From the NCBI GenBank assembly GCA_033065855.1, contig JAVXUO010001352.1, positions 466,982-530,981 on the forward strand: a stretch of 64,000 nt of DNA, given 5' to 3'. The notes beneath the pieces are model-generated. The model was not told the DNA's origin and ran no database searches. It saw only the letters and a program-made list of their open reading frames with translations. This document shows, piece after piece, positions 47,078-57,856 of the stretch (position 1 is its first letter; each line of letters begins with the position of its first letter). This DNA comes from Escallonia rubra (taxonomy: Eukaryota; Streptophyta; Magnoliopsida; Escalloniales; Escalloniaceae). The position numbers and the translations under genes were made by a program.

Positions 47078-48236
47078 CCTTATTGACACTTCGAAAAATG
47101 CCTAATTTCGTTCCACGTACTACTAATTTATAAGCGTAGTTTGTACACTTAGAAAGGTATAATGGCTAGTGCACGAAGTAATAAATAAAACTACTTGCAG
47201 TATATGTATAAGGATCATCTTTTGTACTGCATAGATGACATAGATGTGTAACAAAAAAATATTTTTTAGCAATAAAAGTATGTTGCATTAAAGTTTAATA
47301 ATAGCGAAAAAATATTTTTAGTTGCAAAAATAAAAATTATCTCTAAAACTATTACAACACCTATGTATTGAAGATCCTAATCCGATTGGTGATGTAAGAC
47401 GTAGTTGGCAAGATTGAACTACGAGAAATGGAGCTTGAGATCCTGTGGGGTTAGCTTAATGGTTGAGAAAGGATTGGATGAGCCTTAAACGAGATTTCAT
47501 TAGGCATATACATGTACCATCTACGGTCGTTAATGGATGTATTTATGCATATGTAGAGGCGAGATATCACCCACGATGACCACATGATTTTCGTTTATGA
47601 AATGCATACAAGGTGACTACACTGTATTAGATAATTAGTCTTGTCTATGGGTTCTAGTCCCCTCCGTTGCAACCGCAGGGGGGCGGGGGATGCTCGAGCA
47701 AATTTTCGTGCGGATTGAATCGCTAATTTCAGCCTAAGCTCGTGCCCTTTGGTCTCACAAACTCTGTTACACCTTACAAGCCCCAACCTTGTTCATTGTT
47801 TTGTTGGGCTACTTTAAAAGAAGTAACCACAAAGGAGGACTCCTTTGGTCAGACCTCGGCCCAACGAGCGCCCAGCCCAATCCAAGATGCTTAAATAGTT
47901 ACCTAGCAATAATCTAATTTAATGTAGATATATACATTTATACATATAGTAAAGCCCCAACCTTGTTCACTTTTTTGCATTTTTTATTGTTAATGATCCA
48001 TAGTACTTAGTTTTTTTTTTTTTTTTTTGGACTATTTGGATTTGCAATTTATTTTGAAAATCAATCACTAAATTAAAAATAAAGTGTTTAGAGTTTTAGT
48101 ACTTTTTTGGAGGGAAGCTTTTTTATTCGCTCTCATACCTCAGATATTACCTTAAAAATATATCGTCGAGCGGTTAAGAATTTTGCAAGTCACAGCATTC
48201 TTATAAAATCAACGCCTAGGGGTACACAATAGTTCA
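47078..48236. other. Intergenic, no gene seen
   Basis: AT-rich DNA with a T-run near 48009-48028. No coding structure is recognised. Confidence 0.4.
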
Positions 48237-49480
48237 TTGTTTCTCCTTGCCTTCCCTTTTCTTGTATTTTCCATGGAATGTAGTAAAACTCACTCCGATT
48301 TGGGCTCTTTAGCATATTGTTCCCCAGAGTGTTTAGAGTTTGAGTACTTTTTATTGTCTTCTTTTCTTATTTTTCTTTCTTTGACCCTTCCATCTTTCTT
48401 TTTGTCTCCAAGAGATCACCTCCTGACCACCACTACTATGCGATCAAACTCACAGCACCACCAAAGTCAGTTCTGCCGTCAATTACCATGGATCTGATGG
48501 CGGTGATGGTGGAACGCAGGGGAACTAGATGGGCATGGGCTCGAATCTGATCCACTTCCAGATCTTTACGGACCTCCAACGATGACATAGCCTCTGACGT
48601 AATTGCCCACATATCTTATGGTGGTGGCGTGGGGTAAGCGAATTGATGGTGGTGGTGCAGGTCTGTAGGTTGCAACGGTGGTGAGACGGCAGCGGCAAGT
48701 TTATATCAGGTTGTTGTCGACACAGTGGTAGTGGTAATATGGTTTTTAATTTGCTTTTTGAAGGTTATATCTCAAAACCAAAATAAAAACTCAACACTTC
48801 AAATTGGAGTTTTAAAACAAGCCTAAATTGATAACTAATTTAAAAAGACGAAGGAAAAAAATAAAATAAATAAGACTCTCAAACGGTCTACCAAACATCA
48901 ATTTTTTTTAAGCTTTCAAAAATAAAAACTGATATGGCTAAATGTGCTCGCCCTACCAGATGGTGACACGTGGCTAAGAATACTAATGCTACCGAGAGAG
49001 GATGATGATGGGATCAATAAGGACTCTAACGCGATATCAGCTGGTCTCTAGACCTATCAGAAAAGAGTTGCAAGACGATCAGGACTCTGTCAGCCGAGTC
49101 TATATCAAGTTCACACACACACCTAGTGCATTTCTGCTATTCAGAGCTCTACCCCTGTAGTAACGTACTGACTTTAGTATCGGAGCTTCTTCCGCCGGTA
49201 GTATCGGAGCTTCTTCCGCCGGAACACCTCCAGCGGTCACTCCGTGTTCTATTTTGCAGGTCCATTTTTCGGATGTGGTTCCCGATCAATATTCTAGCAG
49301 CAAGAAAAAACAAAAACCCTTTTAAATGCCACCTTACTCCTATCCATTTCTCTTTTATCTTTTTTATAGTTTTTATCTTGAACTTTGGGGCAGAAAATAC
49401 ATGTAAAGAAAAACAAAATAACATCATGCTTTCATATCATGTATGCATTTGCTGTGGTGGGTAAGCTAGAAAAAAAGAGG
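48237..49480. mobile_element. Tourist-like long element (array unit A), interrupted by an LTR
   Basis: The body matches the elements at 53470-54391 and 56610-57345: a CCACCACTAC...AACTCACAGCACCACC block, an ATGG-GGTGATGGTGG block, and a right arm ending CCTTTTAAATGCCACC next to TTA. The right arm is split by the solo-LTR-like sequence at about 48930-49303. The left end is diverged and not precisely located. Confidence 0.6.
48930..49303 (+). mobile_element. Probable solo gypsy LTR inside the Tourist-like element
   Basis: The sequence starts near TGATATGGCTAAATG and ends near ATATTCTAGCA. It contains the gypsy-type R/U5 motif TACTGACTTTAGTATCGGAG. Related array units lack this segment, so the insertion is supported by comparison. 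The motif AGTATCGGAGCTTCTTCCG is duplicated in tandem (about 49175-49222). A 5-bp target duplication was not resolved. Confidence 0.6.
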
Positions 49481-50369
49481 GGAAAAAAAAAAAACTATCA
49501 ATGTGGACCTTGACGTCATTTTTGTGTGATCATTCATCCCAAATGGCTTTGTAGAGTTCTTATCTATCTAGACTACTTTTATCATTGTGAATACTTGTAA
49601 ATCAATTATGACCCAGTCGTGAAACAGAAAGCGTGCAGTATTACTTTTATCATGCACTCTAATGCCAGTGGTATGCTAGTATACATCCCAATTAAACACC
49701 GGTTGCAGTTCGAAGCATGCCCATGGAGAACCTGATTGTATCGAGGATGCTCCCAAAAGACGTGGTACATATGGTCAGTTCAACAAACATCAGAGGTCGA
49801 GGCATATGAGCGAGGTCATGCTAATGAAGAAGGGTGCAGTGGGAGAAGTAAATCATCAGAGGTCGAGGCATAAAACCTCTCAAATTGACTGATTTTGTAA
49901 CTAGATGTTTTAGGCCTTCAATATCTCTAAAACATAGTCTTAGGAACAAGTTCCAAATTTATTTACGCTGTAGAGCCCTAGTACCCATATAATATTCATT
50001 ACAAAAACAAAAGGCAAAATAATTAGTAGTTTATTGTTCTTTTCTTTAATTTACTCCCTTGTAATAGCCAAAAGATTAGGCTTAATAAAAAGTACTACCA
50101 GTAATACACATTACTTCGAGAATTATTCGATAAGTATTGCGTGTAATAAAAAGCATGGCTGGAATTGATCCCAAATATTCGATAAAATTGGGCAAATGAA
50201 AACGTGCTTAGGCATCCGACCACACTCGTTGAATTTGAATCCTTCTGGATGATATCATTACGGCCTCAGCTTCCAAACTCTCTCATTCACGGCTACCATT
50301 ACGGCCATTTCACCACTACCCAAATTGAGCTTCTTCAGCCCTAAGTGGAGGGAGGCGGATCCTCGTCAG
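49481..50369. other. Intergenic, part of the duplicated array
   Basis: The stretch 49511-49605 is homologous to 58057-58180 (TATCTATCTAGA-TACTTTT and neighbours), showing that the duplication extends beyond the transposon. No gene is seen. Confidence 0.45.
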
Positions 50370-51130
50370 ATCAAAATAGACGTACCAGATTCTGCCACGT
50401 CACCCAACCCACTAAAAGCACGTCAAACGGTGCCCGTTTTGGAGTTAACGAACCAAACTTCTTCAGTTAAAATCTTCACCGATCTTGTACTAATCCAACA
50501 ACATGAACATTAATTTCTTTTTACTCAGTTCCAGCTCTACACCCACTTTTGAATTTTAAACACAAAAAATATGGGGAATTGAAGAAGAAGCAAAAGATAA
50601 TTTCTTTTATCAAATAAAAAATACCCAGGTGATGGAATAAACACAGTTACAGGTCCAAGTTCCTTGAATATAAGAATGAAACAATAAATCAACAAACCAA
50701 TCAATGAACAAACACCTCCTGCTTGACAAAAATTCTATGGCCCTTAGGGGATCGGCCGGTTTTACACTTATCCCAAGCCACTGTGTGGATGCTCGAAGTC
50801 CAATTTCATATCAATTTCTTGGAGAAGAGAGGGAGTGAAGATCAAATTCCTGTTACGGTACAACGAAAATTGCCTTTGAGATCGTGATTTTTTGGGTAAC
50901 AGAGTAAGGGATCAAACGAGGTAGATCATTTCCGAGAAAATGGATTTCTAGAGAGAGAATGTTTCTGGAGAGACACATTGAGCAAGATAGATCTTCCAAG
51001 GGTGGAGATGAACGGTTCCAAGAGGAGATGGACCGCAGAGAGAGTTCGGTATTAACTCCGCAAGCACCGTTTGACGTGCTTTTAGTGGGTTGGGTGACGT
51101 GGCAAAACTTGGTGTGTCCATTTTGATATA
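50370..51130. repeat. Inverted repeat with ~80-bp arms, 41 bp identical
   Basis: The arms are 50370-50449 and 51051-51130. Within them 41 consecutive bases (from TGCCACGTCACCC to CAAACGGTGC) are perfectly complementary. The spacer is about 600 bp and non-coding. It looks like a non-autonomous DNA transposon with moderately long terminal inverted repeats, but no target duplication was found. The arms carry CACGTCA and GACGTG words of the ACGT-core type. It lies about 500 bp upstream of the intact BAHD gene. Confidence 0.75.
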
Positions 51131-51580
51131 ACGGCTGTAATTAAGGCTACAACACCTCTATTGGTTATCCCCTCCGCCATATAGGTAGATGAGGCTCTTA
51201 ACTGCGCTGCTTTTCTAATTTAATACTAGCTAGTAATGACTAATGAAATGACCATCTCGTGGTACTGCTTTAAACGCTTGTCTAATTGGTGTGGCGTGTC
51301 AAGGATTTGTACCAAATTTTGTTAGTGGTGTTTTTTCAAAGAAAATCAGTCATTGTGATTTGAGGCCAGGGTGTTCATGTTCAATAGGACAAACATGTTG
51401 GAGCTACGTTACTATCGAAGATATTGTTTAAGCAAAATGCGGGAGCCAAATTTGACTTTAGAGTACTTACTAATGCGAAGAAGCAAAAGCCCTTACTAAA
51501 CTAAGATTTTCGGTCACCAAACCTTAGGCACTGGGGTCTTCCATAATAATGCTTATGTCATGCATCCTCCGCTCAGACTC

Positions 51581-51587
51581 TATAAAA
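51581..51587 (+). promoter_or_regulatory. TATA box of the intact BAHD gene
   Basis: TATAAAA lies 54 bp upstream of the ATG, in a stretch (CTCCGCTCAGACTCTATAAA) that is conserved upstream of the type I pseudogene at about 59940-59960. Confidence 0.7.
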
Positions 51588-51634
51588 CTAACTAATTGAG
51601 GGAGTGAAAAATTGAACTAAACGAGCACAACACG

Positions 51635-53002
51635 ATGAAGGTTCAAATCCAGTCCAAAAAATTCATAAAACCCTCAACTCCAACCCCTCCTAGCCTCCGC
51701 AATTACAACCTATCATTCCTCGACGAGCTTGCTCCCGCATTTCATGTGCCTTTCGTTCTCTACTACCATGCAGCCCTTGGTAACAGTACCAAAACATTTA
51801 GCGTTCTTTCAAGTTGTAACCAGCTTGAAAAATCACTAGAACTGATCTTAACTCGATACTACCCTCTAGCTGGCAGGTACATAAAACATAATTGCTCGAT
51901 TGATTGTAATGACCAAGGTGTTCAATTTGTCATAGCCAAAGTGGATACTCAACTCCAAGGACTTCTTGGCCTAAGGGAAGCAGAGGAGCTAAATCATCTC
52001 ATTCCTCCATGCGAAATTGGAGCGGTTGATGAGGTTTCTGATCCATTGCTCTCCATTCAGCTCACCATCTTTGCATGTGGCGGGCTGGCTATTGGTGGGT
52101 GCTGTCCACACATGATTGCCGATGCATTCACCCTTGCCACGTTTTTCAGTGGATGGGCTACTGCGTGCCGAGAAGAGAGCGTTGATGGAATTTGTCCAAG
52201 CCTTAACTCGGCCTCTTTCTTCCCGAGAAGAGGTTTAGATAGACTTGCCTTGGGAGCAGCAAAGACCGAAATGAGTGCAGATGTGAGTGTCACAAAGATG
52301 TTTACATTTAATGAGAAGGACATATCGAGGCTGAGAGCCATATATCATGGCCGAAGAGTTAATCCTACTGGCAAAAGCAAACCCTCATCGGTGCAGTTGG
52401 TGAGTGCAATCATATGGAAGGCTCTCATTGGTTTAGATCGTGCAAAGCATAGTCCATCAAGGGCGTATATTGCTGCCCAGCCAGTCTTCCTTGGCGGTAT
52501 AACAACTCTCCGAATTCCACACCATACTTTTGGAAATCTTTTGGGTCTAGCAACCGCCCATTATAAGATAGGAGAAGGCCACAACATGGATTTCCGGCAT
52601 CTCGTAGATCTTTTAGGTGGTTCTGTCAAAAAACATGTCGAGGATTGTGAAAAGTTACTGTCAAGTGGAGAGGATGGTTACAAGATAGTTATTGATCCTA
52701 TTGTGGAGTCGAATAAGAATCTATCCGATTCCGAGGTGAATTTCTCCTTGTTTACTAGTTGGTCCAAGTTTCCCTTTTATGAAGTTGATTTTGGCTGGGG
52801 AAAGCCCGTTTGGGCTACTGTTGTGCACACTCCTGTTAAGAATTTGGTCATTTTGATGGATGATATAAAGAGTGGAGGAATTGAAGCATGGGTGCATTTG
52901 GACAAGAGGGATATGCCTTATTTTGAGCAAGACTGTGATATCAAGGCCTTCACTGCTGACTCGCTGCAATATCATAAAGTGCTCAAGAAGTCTGCCTTGT
53001 GA
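51635..53002 (+). CDS. BAHD acyltransferase (vinorine synthase-like clade), intact
   Basis: BAHD enzymes move an acyl group from acyl-CoA to an alcohol or amine of a specialised metabolite, in the cytosol. This single-exon gene encodes 455 aa, the usual size. The N-terminus (FIKPSTPTPPSLRNYNLSFLDEL) is of the vinorine synthase/acylsugar type. The catalytic HxxxD is present as HMIAD (His159, Asp163), preceded by CGGLAIGGCCP. The structural DFGWG motif is at 385-389 (YEVDFGWGKPVWAT). The HTFGNLL segment replaces the common N-FGN stretch. FLGGITTLRIP stands where many relatives have a NLR-R acceptor-side motif, so the substrate may differ. No introns or frameshifts occur. It is the only intact BAHD gene among about six remnants. 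The donor and acceptor cannot be predicted. Confidence 0.93.
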   Translation: MKVQIQSKKFIKPSTPTPPSLRNYNLSFLDELAPAFHVPFVLYYHAALGNSTKTFSVLSSCNQLEKSLELILTRYYPLAGRYIKHNCSIDCNDQGVQFVIAKVDTQLQGLLGLREAEELNHLIPPCEIGAVDEVSDPLLSIQLTIFACGGLAIGGCCPHMIADAFTLATFFSGWATACREESVDGICPSLNSASFFPRRGLDRLALGAAKTEMSADVSVTKMFTFNEKDISRLRAIYHGRRVNPTGKSKPSSVQLVSAIIWKALIGLDRAKHSPSRAYIAAQPVFLGGITTLRIPHHTFGNLLGLATAHYKIGEGHNMDFRHLVDLLGGSVKKHVEDCEKLLSSGEDGYKIVIDPIVESNKNLSDSEVNFSLFTSWSKFPFYEVDFGWGKPVWATVVHTPVKNLVILMDDIKSGGIEAWVHLDKRDMPYFEQDCDIKAFTADSLQYHKVLKKSAL

Positions 53003-53469
53003 ATTTTTTTATGAAGAAGTTGGAAAATTCCTTTGCAGATGGTTGGCGGTTTCCACTGAAGACACTTATCCACAATCCACACGAAATTATGTACTGTACT
53101 ATATATTAAGAAGTTAACGGCTGCTTACCTGCCGAACTTTCATAATCTTGCGAGACAAATAAATTAATTCATGGAGATTGTTAGAAAACAAAATCTTCGC
53201 AAATTTATAGAAAAGAACTAGTGGCTGAAATTGCAAGGGCTTCAGATAGGCCTATATCCCAATTGCTGGAAATTGGACCCGGGATTCATAATCCAAGAAA
53301 ATGGCAAGTGCTACATGCTACAAAGGATCTGTTGCTTATGAATCTTATGAAATTACTTATCACGTTCACTAAGGCAAATAGCACGAGAACAACAATTTGT
53401 TGTTAAACTAATAAGGACCTTCGTGGCCATATGCTACATCTTGTTTTTAGCATTTGCACTAGTGACTTT
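53003..53469 (+). other. 3' flank of the BAHD gene; site of a lost type II BAHD copy
   Basis: The flank matches the regions after the other BAHD copies (AGGCCTATATCCCAATT, then GGACCCGGGAT-CATAATCC). In unit C about 700 bp of type II BAHD sequence lies between these two marks (55709-56404). Here they are adjacent at about 53266, so that copy has been deleted. No functional gene remains. Confidence 0.6.
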
Positions 53470-54391
53470 GGGTGCGTTTAAAATTCTTGTTCTCTTTAGT
53501 TTTAGGAGTTTTTGTTTTTCGGTCTCTCTTCTATTATTTTCTTTTGTGACTTTTCTTTCTTCAACCCTTCCATATTTAATTTTTTTTCCAACAGAATACC
53601 CCCCAACCACCACCACCGCCGCTGCCAATCAAACTCACAGCACCACCACAATCAATATTGTCACCCGCCACTACCACCGTGAGATGATCCATCGCCTGAT
53701 TTTGACCGACACCCCAATGACATCATGGCCCTTTTCGTCAATTTCCATGGAATTGATGGTGGTGGCGGTGGCAGGCAGGAGAACTCAATAGCAATAGGTC
53801 CGAATCGGATTAACAGATTGATCTTTACCAACCGCCAACGACGACATAGCCTTCACCTTCAGTTTGCACATATCTGATGGTGGCGACAACAGGTAAGGGA
53901 ATTGATGGTGTTGGTGTAGGTGGCTAGTGACGATGGTGGGGTGGCAATGGCAGGTTTTGATCAGGTTCATTGCCGACATGGTGGTAAAGGTGGTCGTTTC
54001 TGTTAGCAGTGGTGGTGGTGTTGGATGATGGCGTTGGAGGATATGATGGTGATGGTGGATTATCTGGTCGTGTGGGCATCGTAGTGATGGCTGTGATAGT
54101 AAGCCTATTAGTTATGGGGGAGGGGCCGGGGTTTGCATGGTGGCTATGGTGGAAAACGAGGAATAGGTTTCTTCAAAATGTGAGTTTTAATTTGCTTCCA
54201 ATAAAGTTTAAAGGCTGTATCTCAAAAGGCAAATCAAAAGCAAAAAATCGAAACTCCGAATTGGAGTCTTAAGCTTAAATTGACAATTACTTTTAAAAAC
54301 TTTAGTAAAAAAAAAGACTTAAACTGTCTACCAAACATCATTTTTTTTAAGGTTTCAAAAACTGAAATCGAAAACCCTTTTAAACATCACG
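53470..54391. mobile_element. Tourist-like long element (array unit B)
   Basis: It begins near GGTGCGTTTAAAATT and ends near CCCTTTTAAACATCACG, imperfect inverted ends of the PIF/Harbinger-Tourist kind, next to TTA. The interior has CCACCACCACC and GGTGGTGG blocks and no transposase. It is homologous to units A and C. Confidence 0.6.
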
Positions 54392-54599
54392 TTAATCTTA
54401 TATGTTTCTCTTTTTTCTTTAAATTTTTTTTTTATCGTGAACTTGACAGCTAAATCGTATAAGCGTCTATAAGTTTTTTAAGTGGGTTACTATATACTGC
54501 ATAAAAGGATATACTTGTCTATGGTTACATCGTGGGGAAGTGGTAACCTAAAAAATTTTCTTTTATATATTATGTCTTGTATTGCTTGCTTATTGATGA

Positions 54600-55310
54600 T
54601 ATATTATTAGTTGGCTCCACTCGTTCCAGATCTGAGCCGAGCTCAATAGAGAGAGTCGACTCAAGGAGGCAGGGGCCCCTGCCGTGTCCGCGTGTCGCCG
54701 TCGACCGTTGCAGGTGAGTGGCCGAGTGGGTGTGTGCCGTCTGGGTCTGGGGAGTGGGCGAGAGACTTGGCGTAGAGAAAGAGTCGCAGACTGAACTTTT
54801 TTTTTGGGACGTTGAGGGGGTACATTACCCCCCCCCCCCCCTCGTTCATACATAGCTCCGCCCATGTGTGTCGGCGAGCAGTAGAGGCGGCGGGGTGGGG
54901 GTGCGGCAGCAGGTTGGGTGTGTGGGAGGTGAGTGGTTACGATTTAGGGTTAGAAAGAGAGAGACTGAGAGAGAGAAGAAGGGAATGGTGTGAGCGGCGG
55001 GGAGAAAAGAACGAAGGGGTAGCGTTTTTTAATTTTAAGGACTTTTACCGACGGATTTTGGCCGTTGGCAAAAGTCCGTCGGTAAAAGTCATTTTCAATT
55101 TTTTTTGGCAAAAGAAAAAAAGGAAAAAAATAAAAATAAGCGATGGAATATTCCGTCGGTAAAGATCTTTACCGACGAAAAATCCCTCGAAAAAGTTTTT
55201 TTAACAACGGACCTTTACTGACGGAAAATTCGTCGGTAAAAGTGACTTTTAACGACGGATTCGAATCCGTCGCTAAAAGTCCGTCGAAAAAAGCTGTTTT
55301 TCTTGTAGTG
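54600..55310. mobile_element. CACTA terminus with sub-terminal repeats, plus hAT-like debris
   Basis: The right edge read on the minus strand is CACTACAAGAAAAACAGC, the canonical CACTA (En/Spm) end, closing at 55310. Inside it are many copies of TTTACCGACGG and its inverse (55036-55290), typical of CACTA sub-terminal repeats. The left CACTA end was not found. At about 54868, reading leftwards, CATGGGCGGAGCTATG followed by a C14 run (54828-54841) resembles a hAT end, so 54600-54868 may be a separate fragment. Confidence 0.7.
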
Positions 55311-55428
55311 GAAGCATGGGTGCATTTGGACGAGAGATATGCCTTATTTTGAGCAAGATTGTGATATCAAGGCCTTCACTACTGACTCAGTGCATCATCA
55401 TAAAGTGCCCGAGAAGTCTGCCTTGTGA
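55311..55428 (+). pseudogene. BAHD type I 3' fragment (array unit C)
   Basis: Only the last 39 or so codons remain, matching the intact gene from EAWVHLDER to the stop (KSAL equivalent), with one lost codon that shifts frame early. The fragment starts exactly where the CACTA terminus ends. The 3' flank is also homologous. Confidence 0.85.
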
Positions 55429-55764
55429 TTTTTCAGAAGAAGTCTGGAATCTTCATTGTATATTGCTAGCGGTTTCTGTTTACTGACACTTATCATCTGC
55501 AATGCACACTTATCCATGAACTTATGTATCAAGAAGCTGATGGCCGCTTACCTGTCGTTCTTTCATAAACCTACTATATGATTAATAAGTTCATGGAGAT
55601 GGTAAGAACAGAAAATCATCGCAATTACTCTATAGAAAAGAGGGAGAGGGCCTTAAGAAAACTAGTGGGAGAAATTACAAGAGCTTCACATAGGCCTATA
55701 TCCCAATTTTCCACTCTAAAACTATCAATTTTTTTACAGTAATATAGAACCATCAAATGCAAAT

Positions 55765-56400
55765 CTTCCAGTTTTTTTTAGTTGACCAACATTAGCATAT
55801 TTCTCTTTTATAGTTGGTCAATGGTGAGGAAAACAGAACCAAAAATGTTGTTAGATGTACCGTGTTGGAAGAATCATAATACAATACTAGAACCTGAATT
55901 ACCACTTGATCACACAGTTGATCGTGTCAAATACTTGAAAACATGCAGAACTTTAAAAAAATTATCGTCACTTGCAATACAGGTCAACATTTTCCATCCA
56001 CGCTAGGCACATTAAGTAGCGGATGGGCCGTGGAATCAACGGTAAGTGGAGCTTTTCACTTCAACTTCAACAACTTGGCTTCCTAGTAAAAACTTAATCT
56101 TTATGCAACCTCTACTCTAAAGAACAACATTGAAGCTAGCATTGTCACTACAAGGTCCCCTTTTCTGCAATTACTCCAACAGACTCGAAACAAAGCCAGC
56201 GCCAAAAGCCAACCTATGCAAGTAGTGTGGTAGGTTATGGTACTTGAATTGAAAGCTCTCATCGGTGTCTCTCGAGCCAAAGATAAGAAGCTATGAGATT
56301 ATTCATATGCTACACCAATAAATTCTTTAGCATATTGTTCCCCAACTATTATCAATGGGGAAAAGAAGATAGACAAACCGTAGATGAAAAAAATGGAATT
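55765..56400 (+). pseudogene. BAHD type II pseudogene, copy B
   Basis: Pieces in order are FQFFLVDQ (the FQLSLLDQ N-terminal motif), VKYLKTCRTLKKL, LAIQVNIF (the sheet before HxxxD) and TLSSGWAVEST. Stops, frameshifts and a missing HxxxD and DFGWG show it is non-functional. It aligns along its length with copy C. Confidence 0.6.
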
Positions 56401-56609
56401 CCGTTGCTGGAAGTTGGACCCGGGATCCATAATCCAAGGAAATGCCAAGTGCTACAATGGATCTTGTTATTTATGAATCTTATAATAATTAGGTTACTTA
56501 TCATGTTCAATAAGCGAATAGCACAAGAATAATAATTTGTTGTTAAACTAATAAAGAACTTAATGGGGGAACTTAAGTGAGAAAGAATCTCATTGCCCTA
56601 AGTGACTTA

Positions 56610-57345
56610 TGGTTTGTTTAAAATTATTTTTAGGCTTTAGTTTTGAAATTTTCAAAACAATGAAAATTAAACTTTGTTTTAGTTCCCGCTCGTGCAAAAA
56701 CAAACGTGTATTTCATTAGGAGTTTTTCTTTTTCAAGAGAATACCTCCCAACCACCACCACCATACAACCACCATGCGGTAAAACTCAGAGCACCACCAA
56801 AAGCAATTCCCCCTTCTGCTACCACCACCATGAAGCAATCCATCGCTGGATTTTCGCCGACACACCACGACTTCATGGCCTTTGCTATCAATTCCCATGG
56901 TTCTAATGGTGGTGACGGTGGGACGCAAGGGAATTCGATGGACATGGCTTCAAATCTGATCCATTGTTGGATCTTTATGAATCTCCGACGATGACATAGC
57001 CTTTTGGCATAAGTTCCCAGTTCCCACATATCTGATGGTGGTGGTGGCCGGGGGTGGGGGAATTGATCGTGGTAGTGTAGGTCTGTGGGTGGCGACGATG
57101 GTGGAGCGGTAGCGGCAGATTTAGATCAGGTTGGTTGTCGACATGGTGGTGGTGGTAATATGATTTTAATTTGCTTCTAGTAAAGTTTGAAGGCTATATC
57201 TCAAAATGAGAATAAAAACTCAAAACTCCAAATTAGAGTTTTAAAAAGAAGCCTAAATTCCATCTAGTTTAAAAAGCTGAAGAAAAAAAAATAACTCAAA
57301 CCATTTACCAAACATCTAAAAAATGTAAACCCTTTCAAATGTCAC
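56610..57345. mobile_element. Tourist-like long element (array unit C)
   Basis: It begins GGTTTGTTTAAAATT after GACTTA and ends CCTTTCAAATGTCAC before TTA, so a TTA target duplication is plausible. The interior has the same CCACCACCA and GGTGGTGG blocks as units A and B. Confidence 0.6.
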
Positions 57346-57348
57346 TTA

Positions 57349-57853
57349 GGATCTGTTTTAAATCACTTCCAGTTTTGATTTTCTATTTTCAAAAAAATAA
57401 AAATCAAAACCAGTTTCGTTTTTATCTTTTACAAAAATAAATGGATGTTTGATTACCCAGTTTTTATTTTGAGTGTTTGATTACCCAAATTTTATTTTGA
57501 GTTTTTTCTTTGGTGGTGGTTGCGGTGGTGGTGGTAGCGGTGGCCGACTGAGGGCGGTGGTCGGCGACGGTGCTGGCAGGTGGTGGTGGACAATGGCGGT
57601 GACCGGCGTCGGTGGGCAGTGGCGACGGGCGGTGGAAGTGGCAATTGGTGGGGGGGGGAGTGATGGTGGTGGTCTCAAAACAAAAATCAAAACTAGAAAC
57701 CCAAAACTTAAAAAAGGGAGTTTTAAAAAACAGTCATGTTTTCAAAACTGGAAAAAAAAAAACGAAAACTATGTGCCAAACGCGTTTTTTTTTTCTCTAG
57801 TTTAAAAAACAGAAAAAAAAAAACTAGAAACGAATTAGATTTCAAACGCTATC
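57349..57853. mobile_element. Tourist-like MITE, TSD TTA
   Basis: The ends are GGATCTGTTTTAAATC and GATTTCAAACGCTATC (inverse complement GATAGCGTTTGAAATC). TTA flanks both sides (57346-57348 and 57854-57856). Units A and B lack it at this site. The interior is GGTGGTGG-rich. Confidence 0.8.
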
Positions 57854-57856
57854 TTA

